A stretch of DNA of 7,095 nucleotides from Candidatus Rokuibacteriota bacterium (GTDB lineage Bacteria; Methylomirabilota; Methylomirabilia; Rokubacteriales; CSP1-6), in contig JACQCN010000240.1 of the NCBI GenBank assembly GCA_016201575.1, positions 1 through 7,095 of the forward strand, written 5' to 3'. The notes beneath the pieces were generated by a model. The model was given only the letters and a program-made list of their open reading frames with translations. It was not told the DNA's origin and did not search any database. The position numbers and the translations under genes are program-made. Positions 1-5,137 of the stretch are shown one piece after another. Every line of letters starts with the position of its first letter. Position 1 is the first letter of the stretch.

Positions 1-160
1 GCGGCAGCGGCGGCGGCGGCCATACCAGCCTGGTCGGCTCCGGCTTCTCCGCCACCGTCGCGCAGCCGGCGAAGAACAGCGCAAGAAGAGTCGCCGCGGC
101 GCGCTCGGCGTGCCCTCGCCGCCGCCGGTCACGGCCCTGGGTCGCACGTCCCCGGAACAT
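1..160 (-). CDS. N-terminus of a lipoprotein, possibly a beta-propeller (NHL-type) protein; runs off the left edge
   Basis: A reading frame starts with ATG at 160 and stays open to the window edge, giving 53 codons. A clear ribosome binding site, AAGGAG (170-175 on the plus strand), lies 9 bases before the ATG and almost abuts the stop codon of the upstream cytochrome gene, so the two genes are probably co-transcribed and coupled. The product has an Arg-rich N-terminus (residues 1-20), a short hydrophobic stretch (about 22-31) and a lipobox-like LFFAGC with the lipidated Cys at residue 33, followed by CATVAEKPEP and then LVWPPPPLP. A lipidated N-terminus followed by a W-PPPP segment resembles what I recall of six-bladed beta-propeller (NHL repeat) lipoproteins found near cytochrome genes. 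That family call rests on about 20 residues and is inference. The CGG-rich tract at 1-20 simply encodes the Pro run. A periplasm-facing membrane anchor is likely. Confidence 0.7.
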   Translation of the reverse strand, partial: MFRGRATQGRDRRRRGHAERAAATLLALFFAGCATVAEKPEPTRLVWPPPPLP

Positions 161-177
161 GGCGCTGGTCTCCTTTT

Positions 178-522
178 TCACTTCGCCAGGCCTTTGATGA
201 ACTCCACCACGTCGCGGACGTCGTCGTCCTTCAGCATGGCCCCCCAGGCCGGCATGAGCGCCGACTTCCCCACCGCCGGCCCGCCCTTCTGGATGATGGC
301 GGCGAGATACTCATCCTTCACGCTGTCCATGTACGCCTTGTCCGTCAGGTCCCTGGGCTTGGGCTTCAGTGCCGCGCCCGCTGGCCCGTCACCCTTGCCA
401 CTCTCCCCGTGGCACGCGACGCAATACTTCCCGTATAGGGTCTTGCCCTTTTCCCCGTTCGCCTGCGCGACGGTCGGAAGCAGTACCGCGGTGATCAGGA
501 TCCACGTCCTCGTCTTCACCAT
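178..522 (-). CDS. Small periplasmic class I c-type cytochrome (mono-haem)
   Basis: This 114-residue protein is an electron carrier of the periplasm. Residues 1-21 are a signal peptide: MVKTR, then a hydrophobic core, ending VAQA before NGEKG. The mature part is about 93 residues, normal for a small class I cytochrome c. The haem-attachment motif CVACH is at residues 34-38 (Cys34 and Cys37 thioether links, His38 proximal ligand). Met90 in SALMPAW is the likely distal ligand, and the C-terminal helix DVVEFIKGL is typical of the fold. The ATG at 522 was chosen because GGGAGG (529-534) sits 6 bases upstream and the signal peptide starts right there. The frame is open back to 771, but that extension lacks cytochrome features and overlaps a promoter. 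The lipoprotein gene follows after 17 bases. A sigma-54-type promoter lies just upstream. Haem attachment would need the Ccm proteins encoded on the other side of the window. The redox partner is unknown. Confidence 0.93.
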   Translation of the reverse strand: MVKTRTWILITAVLLPTVAQANGEKGKTLYGKYCVACHGESGKGDGPAGAALKPKPRDLTDKAYMDSVKDEYLAAIIQKGGPAVGKSALMPAWGAMLKDDDVRDVVEFIKGLAK

Positions 523-561
523 CGTTCCCCTCCCAGTTTCCGTGCGGCACCCTGGTACATG

Positions 562-577
562 TGCAATTGGCGTTCCG
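562..577 (-). promoter_or_regulatory. Sigma-54 (-24/-12) promoter of the cytochrome gene
   Basis: Read on the minus strand the site is CGGAACG-CCAA-TTGCA. Against the known sigma-54 consensus TGGCACG-N4-TTGCW it has the invariant GG and GC exactly 10 bases apart and mismatches only at the first T and the C after GG. Placing +1 about 12 bases past the -12 element gives a start near 551 and a leader of about 28 bases carrying a strong ribosome binding site before the ATG at 522. That spacing is what a real promoter would show. The gene immediately upstream encodes a sigma-54 activator, which fits. No experimental support is available here. Confidence 0.7.
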
Positions 578-744
578 CTTGCCGGCCCGGCTATTCCACA
601 TGCCGATGCCGGTTCCCGTTTTTCCACCGATTTGCTCCGTTTGTTCGGGCTGTTGGAGGTGGGGAACCGACGTAATTCGGCCGCATCTCCCCGTGACCGT
701 GCTGGACTCGTTCCTCGGAAGGCTTTTGAGTAGCGAGACGCTGC

Positions 745-759
745 CGCCCCAGCGGGGCG
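745..759 (-). other. GC-rich hairpin downstream of the response regulator gene
   Basis: CGCCCC and GGGGCG form a perfect 6-base stem around a 3-base loop. The stem is extendable on the minus-strand RNA by one G-U and one G-C pair. It lies 67 bases after the response regulator stop codon, so it could slow or end the two-component transcript. There is no U-tract after it on the minus strand, so it is not a standard rho-independent terminator. Confidence 0.3.
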
Positions 760-778
760 ACCGAGGGACAATGACGAT

Positions 779-790
779 GGGGAATTCCCC
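779..790. promoter_or_regulatory. Perfect 12-base palindrome, candidate activator (UAS) site
   Basis: GGGGAATTCCCC is a perfect palindrome centred about 234 bases upstream of the predicted cytochrome transcription start. A related motif, GGGGAATATCACCC (801-814), follows with its centre 23 bases away, about two helical turns, as in tandem dimer sites bound by NtrC-type activators. A near-identical core, GGGAAATCCC, occurs upstream of the ccmC promoter at 3607-3616. Position and recurrence suggest a binding site for the locally encoded activator. This is inference: the protein's target sequence is not known. Confidence 0.45.
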
Positions 791-800
791 TCAGTAGGTC

Positions 801-814
801 GGGGAATATCACCC
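801..814. promoter_or_regulatory. Second, imperfect GGGGAAT dyad, candidate activator half of a tandem site
   Basis: GGGGAATATCACCC has GGG and CCC arms around an A/T-rich centre and shares GGGGAAT with the perfect palindrome at 779-790. It starts only 12 bases past the response regulator stop codon. It is weaker than its neighbour and is called mainly because of the two-turn spacing. Confidence 0.3.
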
Positions 815-825
815 GTCCAAATTCA

Positions 826-2217
826 CTAGTTCACCAGCTCGTCATCCCCGTTGCTCCGCCCGAGCCCGAACTTCTTCACGCGATACCGGAGCTCGTCGCG
901 GGTAAGGTGGAGAAGCCGGGCCGCATGCGTCTGATTTCCCCGCGTCTGCTCCAGTGCCTGGCGGACGAAGTCGCGCTCGACTTCCTCCAGAACGATCCCC
1001 GTCCGGGGGAGCATGAACACCGGGGCGGGGGCCACGCCACCCAGGCGGGTGATCTCCGAGGGGAGGTGAACGGGCAACAGCTCGCCGGTCTCTTCGAGGA
1101 TCATCGCGCGCTCGATGACGTTCCGGAGCTCGCGCACGTTGCCCGGCCAGTCGTACGCGGTCAGAAGGCGCTCCGCCTCGGGCGAGAGGCGGGGGGGCGG
1201 CTTCTTGAACTCCCGGCTGAAGTGCGCGAGGAAGTGCCGGGCGAGCAGCGGGATGTCTTCCCGTCGCTCGCGCAGCGGCGGGATCGTGATCGTCACGACC
1301 TGGAGCCGGTAGTACAGATCCTTCCGGAACGTCCCCTCGTCGACGGCGCTCCGTAGCTCTTTGTTCGTCGCCGCGACCACCCGCATGTCCACGGCGATGT
1401 CCTTCGTGCCTCCGAGCCGACGGAAGCGGTGCTCCTCGAGGACGTGGAGCAGCTTGGCCTGGAGGCCGGGCGTCATGTCGCCGATCTCGTCGAGAAAGAT
1501 GGTGCCCCGGTGCGCGAGCTCGAGGAGGCCCTTCTTCTGCGCCTTGGCGTCGGTGAACGCGCCCCGCTCGTGGCCGAACAATTCCGACTCGAGCAGGGCC
1601 TCCGGTATCGCCGTGCACGCGATCTCCATGAACGGCTCGTCGGCGCGCTCGCTTTCGTAATGGAGGGCTTTGGCGAGGAGATCCTTGCCGGTCCCGCTTT
1701 CGCCCTGGATGAGGACCGTCGTGGCGCCGCTGGCGCTGACCTTCCGGGCGAGGGCGATCACGTCACGGATGGGCCGGCTCATCCCGATGATGCGGTCGAA
1801 GTGGAACGGATACGAATGCGTCTCCCGCAGGTACTCGACCTTTTCCCGGAGCTGGCGCGTCTCCAGGGCATTCCGCAGCGTGACCTCGAGGTTCTCGAAG
1901 TCGATCGGCTTGGAAAGATAGTCGTAGGCGCCCAGCCTCATGGCTTCGACGGCGGTGTTGATGTCGGCGTAGGCCGTCATGATGATGACCTGGACATTCG
2001 GCTGCATGTCCTTGATCTGCCGAAGGATCTGGATGCCGTCCAGGTCGGGCAGCCGCAGGTCGAGCAACACGACATCCGGCACTTCCCTGCGCACCGCCGC
2101 CAGGGCCGCCTCCCCGTTCTCCGCCGTCTCGACCTCGCAGCCGGATTTCACGAGCGTCTGCTCGAGGGACCACCGGATCAGACGCTCGTCGTCAACTACC
2201 AGCACTCTCGATGGCAT
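826..2217 (-). CDS. NtrC-family sigma-54-dependent response regulator
   Basis: This 463-residue protein has the three standard parts of an AtoC/ZraR-type activator at normal length. The receiver domain (about 1-120) has acidic Asp9/Asp10, phospho-acceptor Asp53 (LLDLRLPD), Thr81 and Lys103. The AAA+ domain (about 140-375) has Walker A GESGTGKD (172-179), the sigma-54-contact loop as GAFTDA (219-224, a variant of GAFTGA keeping the key Phe and Thr), Walker B TIFLDEIGDM (Asp243, Glu244), AATN (282-285), the arginine-finger segment FRKDLYYRL (297-305) and WPGNVREL (357-364). The C-terminal Fis-type helix-turn-helix (about 410-452) includes GNQTHAARLLHLTRDELRYR. ATG 2217 starts directly at the receiver domain, with GGGAG about 9 bases upstream. 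It overlaps the kinase gene by 26 bases, so the two are a translationally coupled pair. It should bind enhancer-like DNA and use ATP to open sigma-54 promoters; two such promoters flank this gene pair. Its exact orthology is not assignable by eye, so no gene symbol is given. Confidence 0.95.
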   Translation of the reverse strand: MPSRVLVVDDERLIRWSLEQTLVKSGCEVETAENGEAALAAVRREVPDVVLLDLRLPDLDGIQILRQIKDMQPNVQVIIMTAYADINTAVEAMRLGAYDYLSKPIDFENLEVTLRNALETRQLREKVEYLRETHSYPFHFDRIIGMSRPIRDVIALARKVSASGATTVLIQGESGTGKDLLAKALHYESERADEPFMEIACTAIPEALLESELFGHERGAFTDAKAQKKGLLELAHRGTIFLDEIGDMTPGLQAKLLHVLEEHRFRRLGGTKDIAVDMRVVAATNKELRSAVDEGTFRKDLYYRLQVVTITIPPLRERREDIPLLARHFLAHFSREFKKPPPRLSPEAERLLTAYDWPGNVRELRNVIERAMILEETGELLPVHLPSEITRLGGVAPAPVFMLPRTGIVLEEVERDFVRQALEQTRGNQTHAARLLHLTRDELRYRVKKFGLGRSNGDDELVN

Positions 2218-3571
2218 GGTCCTGTACTCCCACCGCTGCGCCGGGCCCGATCCGGGGCGAGGGCAGCGTGATCCTGAATGTCGTGCCATGGCCGGCCGCA
2301 CTGTCGACCGCGATCCGACCGCCGTGCTGCTCGATGATCCGGGCGGCGATCGGGAGGCCGAGTCCCGTCCCTTGCGCCTTCGTGGTGAAGAAGGGCTGGA
2401 AGATACGGGCGCGATGCTCGGGCGGGATGCCGATACCGGTGTCGCTGATCTCCACGGCGACGGCCCACCCCCCGGCCTCCTCCTGCAGCCGCGTGCGGAT
2501 CGTCAGTCGTCCGCCCTGCGGCATCGCCTGCCTGGCGTTGACGAGGATATTGAGGAACGCCTGGTGCAGGAGGTTCGCGTCCGCGAGCAGCGGGGGCAGA
2601 TCCCGCTTGAGCTGCGGGACGACCTCGACGCCGTTCTGGGCCACGAAGCGCAGGCTGTGCGACAGGAGGGTGTTGACGTCCACCACCGTCAGTTGCGGCG
2701 CCCGCGGTCGCGCGAGCTGCAGCAGATCGCTGAGCGTCTTGTTCATGCGGGCGATCTGCGCCTGGACGTCGGAGAGCAGGACGTGCTGCTCGGCGCCGGA
2801 CTCGTACTGACCGGACAGCACGTGCAGCGCTCCCGAGATGCCCGCCAGCGGATTCCGGAGCTCGTGGGCGAGACCGGCCGCCAGCTCGCCGACCGTCACG
2901 ACACGGTCGAAGTGGGCGAGCTGCTCCTGTTGCTGCCGGAGCAGCTCGCCCTGCCGGCGCTTGTGCTCCGCCAAGACTCCCAGACACGCGCCGACGAGCG
3001 CGTCGAAGGCGATGCGGATCGCGAAGGCCGGCATCGGGGGCGGCCAGTCTCCGGCGAGGGCGTAGAGCACGCCCGAGGCCGCGGCCACCCCCAGGCCGGT
3101 TGCGAGACCGAAGTAGAACGCATGGACCGCGATCAAGAGCGTGAACCCGAGATGGAACTCGCTGGCGAATCCGCCGGTGATGCGCACGAGGAGGAACACG
3201 AGCCCGAGGTCGAAGACGAGCGCGACGCGGTAGAGCATCGCGATCCGGCCGGGGCGAACGGCGTTGAGGAGATAGAGCCCGATGCTGAACACGAGGAACA
3301 TGGCCAGGATCGGGAGCTGAGGCGCTCTCGTCCAGTCTGGCGCGAGCGTCCTCCAGGAAAGCCCGACGACGATGAGGCCGGCGCGAAGTCCGGCGAACCA
3401 CAGGTCGATGGCCTCGAGCCCGAGCGCGGTCTCGCATCGCGTCAAGAACTCGCGGTGCCACGGCCCTCCGTCGCGAGGCGCTGTTCCCCACAGGCGGGGA
3501 CCTTTCTCTGCATGGTGCCCTGCGGGCAAGGCAGGGGGCAGTCGGGTGTCCATCACATCGATGATGTTCAT
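2192..3571 (-). CDS. Membrane sensor histidine kinase, partner of the NtrC-type regulator
   Basis: The product, 459 residues from ATG 3571, is the sensor half of the two-component system. Following an N-terminal tail there are about six hydrophobic segments (roughly 55-73, 85-105, 110-129, 139-155, 156-173 and 182-202) with only short loops, so it lacks a large periplasmic sensor domain. A charged, Gln-rich linker (about 202-225) leads to the HisKA helix with phospho-acceptor His236 in LAHELRNP. The ATPase domain has an N-box NILVNARQAM (Asn341, Asn345), DTGIGI (from Asp377), an F-box FQPFFTTK and GTGLGL (401-406). No PAS or HAMP domain is evident. The start is uncertain: GTG 3631 in the same frame adds 20 residues, ATG 3553 removes 6, and none has a strong ribosome binding site. 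ATG 3571 is preferred because the longer form would bury a candidate regulatory dyad (3607-3616). The signal is unknown; a membrane-borne redox or quinone cue would be plausible but is inference. Confidence 0.93.
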   Translation of the reverse strand: MNIIDVMDTRLPPALPAGHHAEKGPRLWGTAPRDGGPWHREFLTRCETALGLEAIDLWFAGLRAGLIVVGLSWRTLAPDWTRAPQLPILAMFLVFSIGLYLLNAVRPGRIAMLYRVALVFDLGLVFLLVRITGGFASEFHLGFTLLIAVHAFYFGLATGLGVAAASGVLYALAGDWPPPMPAFAIRIAFDALVGACLGVLAEHKRRQGELLRQQQEQLAHFDRVVTVGELAAGLAHELRNPLAGISGALHVLSGQYESGAEQHVLLSDVQAQIARMNKTLSDLLQLARPRAPQLTVVDVNTLLSHSLRFVAQNGVEVVPQLKRDLPPLLADANLLHQAFLNILVNARQAMPQGGRLTIRTRLQEEAGGWAVAVEISDTGIGIPPEHRARIFQPFFTTKAQGTGLGLPIAARIIEQHGGRIAVDSAAGHGTTFRITLPSPRIGPGAAVGVQDHAIESAGS

Positions 3572-3606
3572 CAACGATGCCAACCGACGGTGCCGGGATG
3601 AACGTC

Positions 3607-3616
3607 GGGAAATCCC
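3607..3616. promoter_or_regulatory. GGGAAATCCC dyad, candidate activator (UAS) site for ccmC
   Basis: The sequence is a GGGA/TCCC dyad around AA and matches the core of the palindrome upstream of the cytochrome promoter (GGGAATTCCC) at 9 of 10 bases. Its centre is about 193 bases upstream of the predicted ccmC transcription start, a distance typical of enhancer sites for NtrC-type activators. It also lies just upstream of the preferred kinase start, so it could serve autoregulation. No clear second tandem copy is seen here. Confidence 0.4.
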
Positions 3617-3778
3617 TGTCGTCTCTGTCACCGAGCATCCCGCGGAGCCAGGGTCTCGGGCGAAAGGTGTGGCCTCCGTGTCTCAGGAGGTTTGGGGGTT
3701 GTGACCTCGATGCCCCACTTGTCGGTGAAGGTCGCGGCGTCCGCCGTCCTATCGGCTCGAAATCGCGTCGCTGGAGCT

Positions 3779-3794
3779 TGGCACCTGGCTTGCT
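3779..3794 (+). promoter_or_regulatory. Sigma-54 (-24/-12) promoter of the ccm operon
   Basis: The site reads TGGCACC-TGGC-TTGCT on the plus strand. Against the sigma-54 consensus TGGCACG-N4-TTGCW only one conserved base differs (C for the last G of the -24 block), and the GG and GC dinucleotides are exactly 10 bases apart. A T precedes it, also as in the extended consensus. The predicted start near 3805 gives an 84-base leader to the ccmC ATG at 3889. The divergent neighbours encode a sigma-54 activator and its kinase. Confidence 0.78.
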
Positions 3795-3825
3795 CAGCCT
3801 GGCGGTCGTCAGTCGGGTCCTGGTT

Positions 3826-3841
3826 CCGAGAGGATTCTCGG
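3826..3841 (+). other. Perfect hairpin in the predicted ccmC leader RNA
   Basis: CCGAGA and TCTCGG form a perfect 6-base stem around the tetraloop GGAT. It lies about 20 bases into the predicted transcript and 30 bases before the ccmC ribosome binding site. There is no U-tract, so it is not an attenuator of the usual type. It may stabilise the message, bind a protein, or be chance in GC-rich DNA. Confidence 0.3.
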
Positions 3842-3888
3842 CGGTCAGCGGCATGTGGGGGTACACAACGGGGAGGCGCGCTGACAGC

Positions 3889-4536
3889 ATGACGCGTGTA
3901 CTCGGTTCGCTTGCAGGACTCGGCCTGGTGGCGGGTCTGGCGATGGGCTTCGGCGTCGCGCCGCGTGAGATCACGCAGGGCAACGTCCAGCGCATCATGT
4001 ACCTGCACGTGCCCACCGCTTGGGTCGCCTACCTCGCCTTCGGCACCGTCTTCGTCGCCTCTGTCGCCTACCTATGGACGCGCTCGGCCGCCGCCGACCG
4101 GCTCGCCCAGGCCTCGGCCGAGGCGGGCGTCATCTTCACGGGCGTCACGATCGCCGCCGGATCGATCTGGGGCAAGCCCACCTGGGGTACCTGGTGGACG
4201 TGGGACGCGCGGCTCACGAGCGTCGCCCTCCTGTTCGTCATGTACCTCGGCTACCTGCTCCTGCGCGGGATGATCGAGGAGCGGGAGCGGGCCGCCCGCT
4301 ACAGCGCCGTCCTCGGCATCGTCGCCGCGCTCGACATCCCGCTCGTGCACTTCTCGGTCTACTGGTGGCGGACGCTCCACCAGCCGCCGTCGCTCATGAA
4401 GCCGGGACCGGCCACCATGCCGCCCGTGATCGTCGCCGCGCTGCTGGTCAACGTGGTCGCCTTCACGCTGCTCTACGCCTACTTCGTGGCCAAGCGGCTC
4501 CGCTCGCTCCGGCTCGAGGAGGAGGCGCTCGCCTGA
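3889..4536 (+). CDS. ccmC: CcmC, haem-handling membrane protein of System I cytochrome c maturation
   Basis: The 215-residue inner-membrane protein is slightly short for the family. With CcmD it loads haem onto CcmE at the periplasmic face. The tryptophan-rich WWD motif lies at about residues 94-111 (WGKPTWGTWWTWDARLTS). The two haem-ligand histidines of the family are present: His40 in YLHVPTAW and His164 in YWWRTLHQ. About six membrane helices are visible, including residues 5-22, 42-63 and 178-200. ATG 3889 starts directly before the first helix. Its ribosome binding site GGGAGG (3871-3876) is 12 bases away, rather far; in-frame ATG 3853 has no good site and adds an unlikely N-terminus. 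It is the first gene of the operon. ccmA and ccmB, often just upstream of ccmC in other bacteria, are absent here; a two-component system sits divergently instead. The stop overlaps ccmD by one base (TGATG). Confidence 0.97.
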   Translation: MTRVLGSLAGLGLVAGLAMGFGVAPREITQGNVQRIMYLHVPTAWVAYLAFGTVFVASVAYLWTRSAAADRLAQASAEAGVIFTGVTIAAGSIWGKPTWGTWWTWDARLTSVALLFVMYLGYLLLRGMIEERERAARYSAVLGIVAALDIPLVHFSVYWWRTLHQPPSLMKPGPATMPPVIVAALLVNVVAFTLLYAYFVAKRLRSLRLEEEALA

Positions 4537-4691
4537 TGCCCGACAACTGGCAGTTCGTGGCAGGCGCCTACGGCCTGGCGGTCCTGGTGCTGGGCGGCTA
4601 CTGGCGGAGGCTCGTGCGGCTCGAGCGCAAGGCCAAGTCCGCCGGCACCCGGCTCCGCAGGCGCTCCCGCCGGCTCGCAAGGTCCGCATGA
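4536..4691 (+). CDS. ccmD: CcmD, small membrane partner of CcmC/CcmE
   Basis: This is a 51-residue protein with one membrane helix (about 6-23, FVAGAYGLAVLVLGGYWR), preceded by a short polar N-terminus and followed by a strongly basic cytoplasmic tail (RRLVRLERKAKSAG and onward). That topology, the length and the position between ccmC and ccmE are what is known for CcmD, which helps release haem-loaded CcmE from CcmC and its partners. GGAGG lies about 10 bases before the ATG, inside the ccmC 3' end. The start overlaps the ccmC stop by one base and the stop overlaps the ccmE start by four bases (ATGA), so translation is coupled. Sequence identity in this family is low, so context carries much of the call. 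Confidence 0.88.
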   Translation: MPDNWQFVAGAYGLAVLVLGGYWRRLVRLERKAKSAGTRLRRRSRRLARSA

Positions 4692-5137
4692 CACCCAGCG
4701 CCAAGTTCCTCGCGGGCGGCCTCGCCATCTTCGCGGCCCTCGTCTACATGATCTACGCGGGCCTCACGCAGTCGGCGGTCTACTTCATCACGCCCTCGGA
4801 GCTCCAGGCCGCGCCCGTCACCGGCAAGGACTATCGGCTCGGCGGGATGGTCCTCCCCGGCTCGGTGAAGTGGAACCCCGCCACGCTCGACCTCGCGTTC
4901 GCGCTCTCGGACGGCAAGGCCAGCGTCCCTGTCCGGCACCGGGGCACCGCGCCCGATCTCTTCGGCGAGGGCCGGGGCGCCGTGGTCGAGGGCAGCTGGA
5001 CCGGGGACGGCTACTTCAAGGCCTCGCAGATCATGGCCAAGCACTCGGAGGACTACAAGGCCCCGCACGGGACCCCGGGGGACGCCAGCTACCGCGACCT
5101 GCTCCGCACCCTGAAGAAGGACGGGACGGCGCGATGA
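4688..5137 (+). CDS. ccmE: CcmE, periplasmic haem chaperone
   Basis: This 149-residue protein is anchored in the inner membrane by one N-terminal helix (about 7-26). A beta-barrel domain (about 31-125) faces the periplasm. It carries haem covalently from CcmC to the CcmF/H ligase. The haem-binding histidine is His119 in AKHSEDY, with Tyr123 the expected axial ligand, matching the H-x-E-x-Y motif of the family. PVRHRGTAPDLFGEGRG (81-97) is the typical CcmE core, as is YRLGGMVLPGSV (49-60). The start overlaps the ccmD stop and the stop overlaps the ccmF start, each by four bases (ATGA). It is of the common His type, not the Cys variant. Confidence 0.97.
   Translation: MTPSAKFLAGGLAIFAALVYMIYAGLTQSAVYFITPSELQAAPVTGKDYRLGGMVLPGSVKWNPATLDLAFALSDGKASVPVRHRGTAPDLFGEGRGAVVEGSWTGDGYFKASQIMAKHSEDYKAPHGTPGDASYRDLLRTLKKDGTAR

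Larger units (their letters stand above)
523..825. other. Regulatory gap between response regulator and cytochrome gene
   Basis: This 303-base stretch has no convincing gene. It holds, in the minus-strand direction of transcription, two GGGGAAT-type dyads (801-814 and 779-790), a GC-rich hairpin (745-759), an inverted repeat pair (610-617 with 662-669), a -24/-12 promoter (562-577) and the cytochrome ribosome binding site (529-534). The base composition is visibly less GC-rich than the genes around it, as expected of regulatory DNA. I saw no convincing IHF site, although DNA bending would be expected for an activator acting at a distance. Confidence 0.7.
3572..3888. other. Divergent control region between kinase gene and ccmC
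   Basis: This stretch of about 317 bases separates the two divergent transcription units. From left to right it holds a GGGAAATCCC dyad (3607-3616), an isolated strong ribosome-binding-like AGGAGG (3685-3690), a sigma-54 promoter facing ccmC (3779-3794), a perfect hairpin in the predicted leader (3826-3841) and the ccmC ribosome binding site (GGGAGG, 3871-3876). GGCGGTC occurs twice (3801-3807 and 3840-3846). I found no convincing sigma-70 promoter for the kinase gene on the minus strand. Confidence 0.6.

Noticed and set aside
1..20. CGG-rich triplet repeat as a functional repeat element
   Set aside because: It encodes the proline run of the lipoprotein in frame and is short.
745..759. Rho-independent terminator for the two-component operon
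   Set aside because: The hairpin is strong but no U-tract follows on the minus strand, so it is listed only as a hairpin.
523..771. Long N-terminal extension of the cytochrome (frame open back to 771)
   Set aside because: The extension is Arg/Ser/Pro-rich, would hide the signal peptide, and covers the promoter and ribosome binding site that fit the start at 522.
1541..1564. GAFTDA in place of GAFTGA in the activator as a sign of lost sigma-54 contact
   Set aside because: The key Phe and Thr are kept, and from memory this variant occurs in other NtrC-family activators; all other motifs are intact.
1979..3601. 540-codon open frame on the plus strand opposite the kinase and regulator genes
   Set aside because: It is antisense to two genes with complete domain signatures. 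It is rich in Arg, Glu, Asp and Gly and has no recognisable domain, as expected from GC-rich shadow frames.
2196..4016. 606-codon open frame on the minus strand spanning the kinase gene and the ccmC start
   Set aside because: It is a frame-shifted shadow of the kinase gene, full of Arg/Ala/Pro, and runs through the divergent promoter region and into ccmC.
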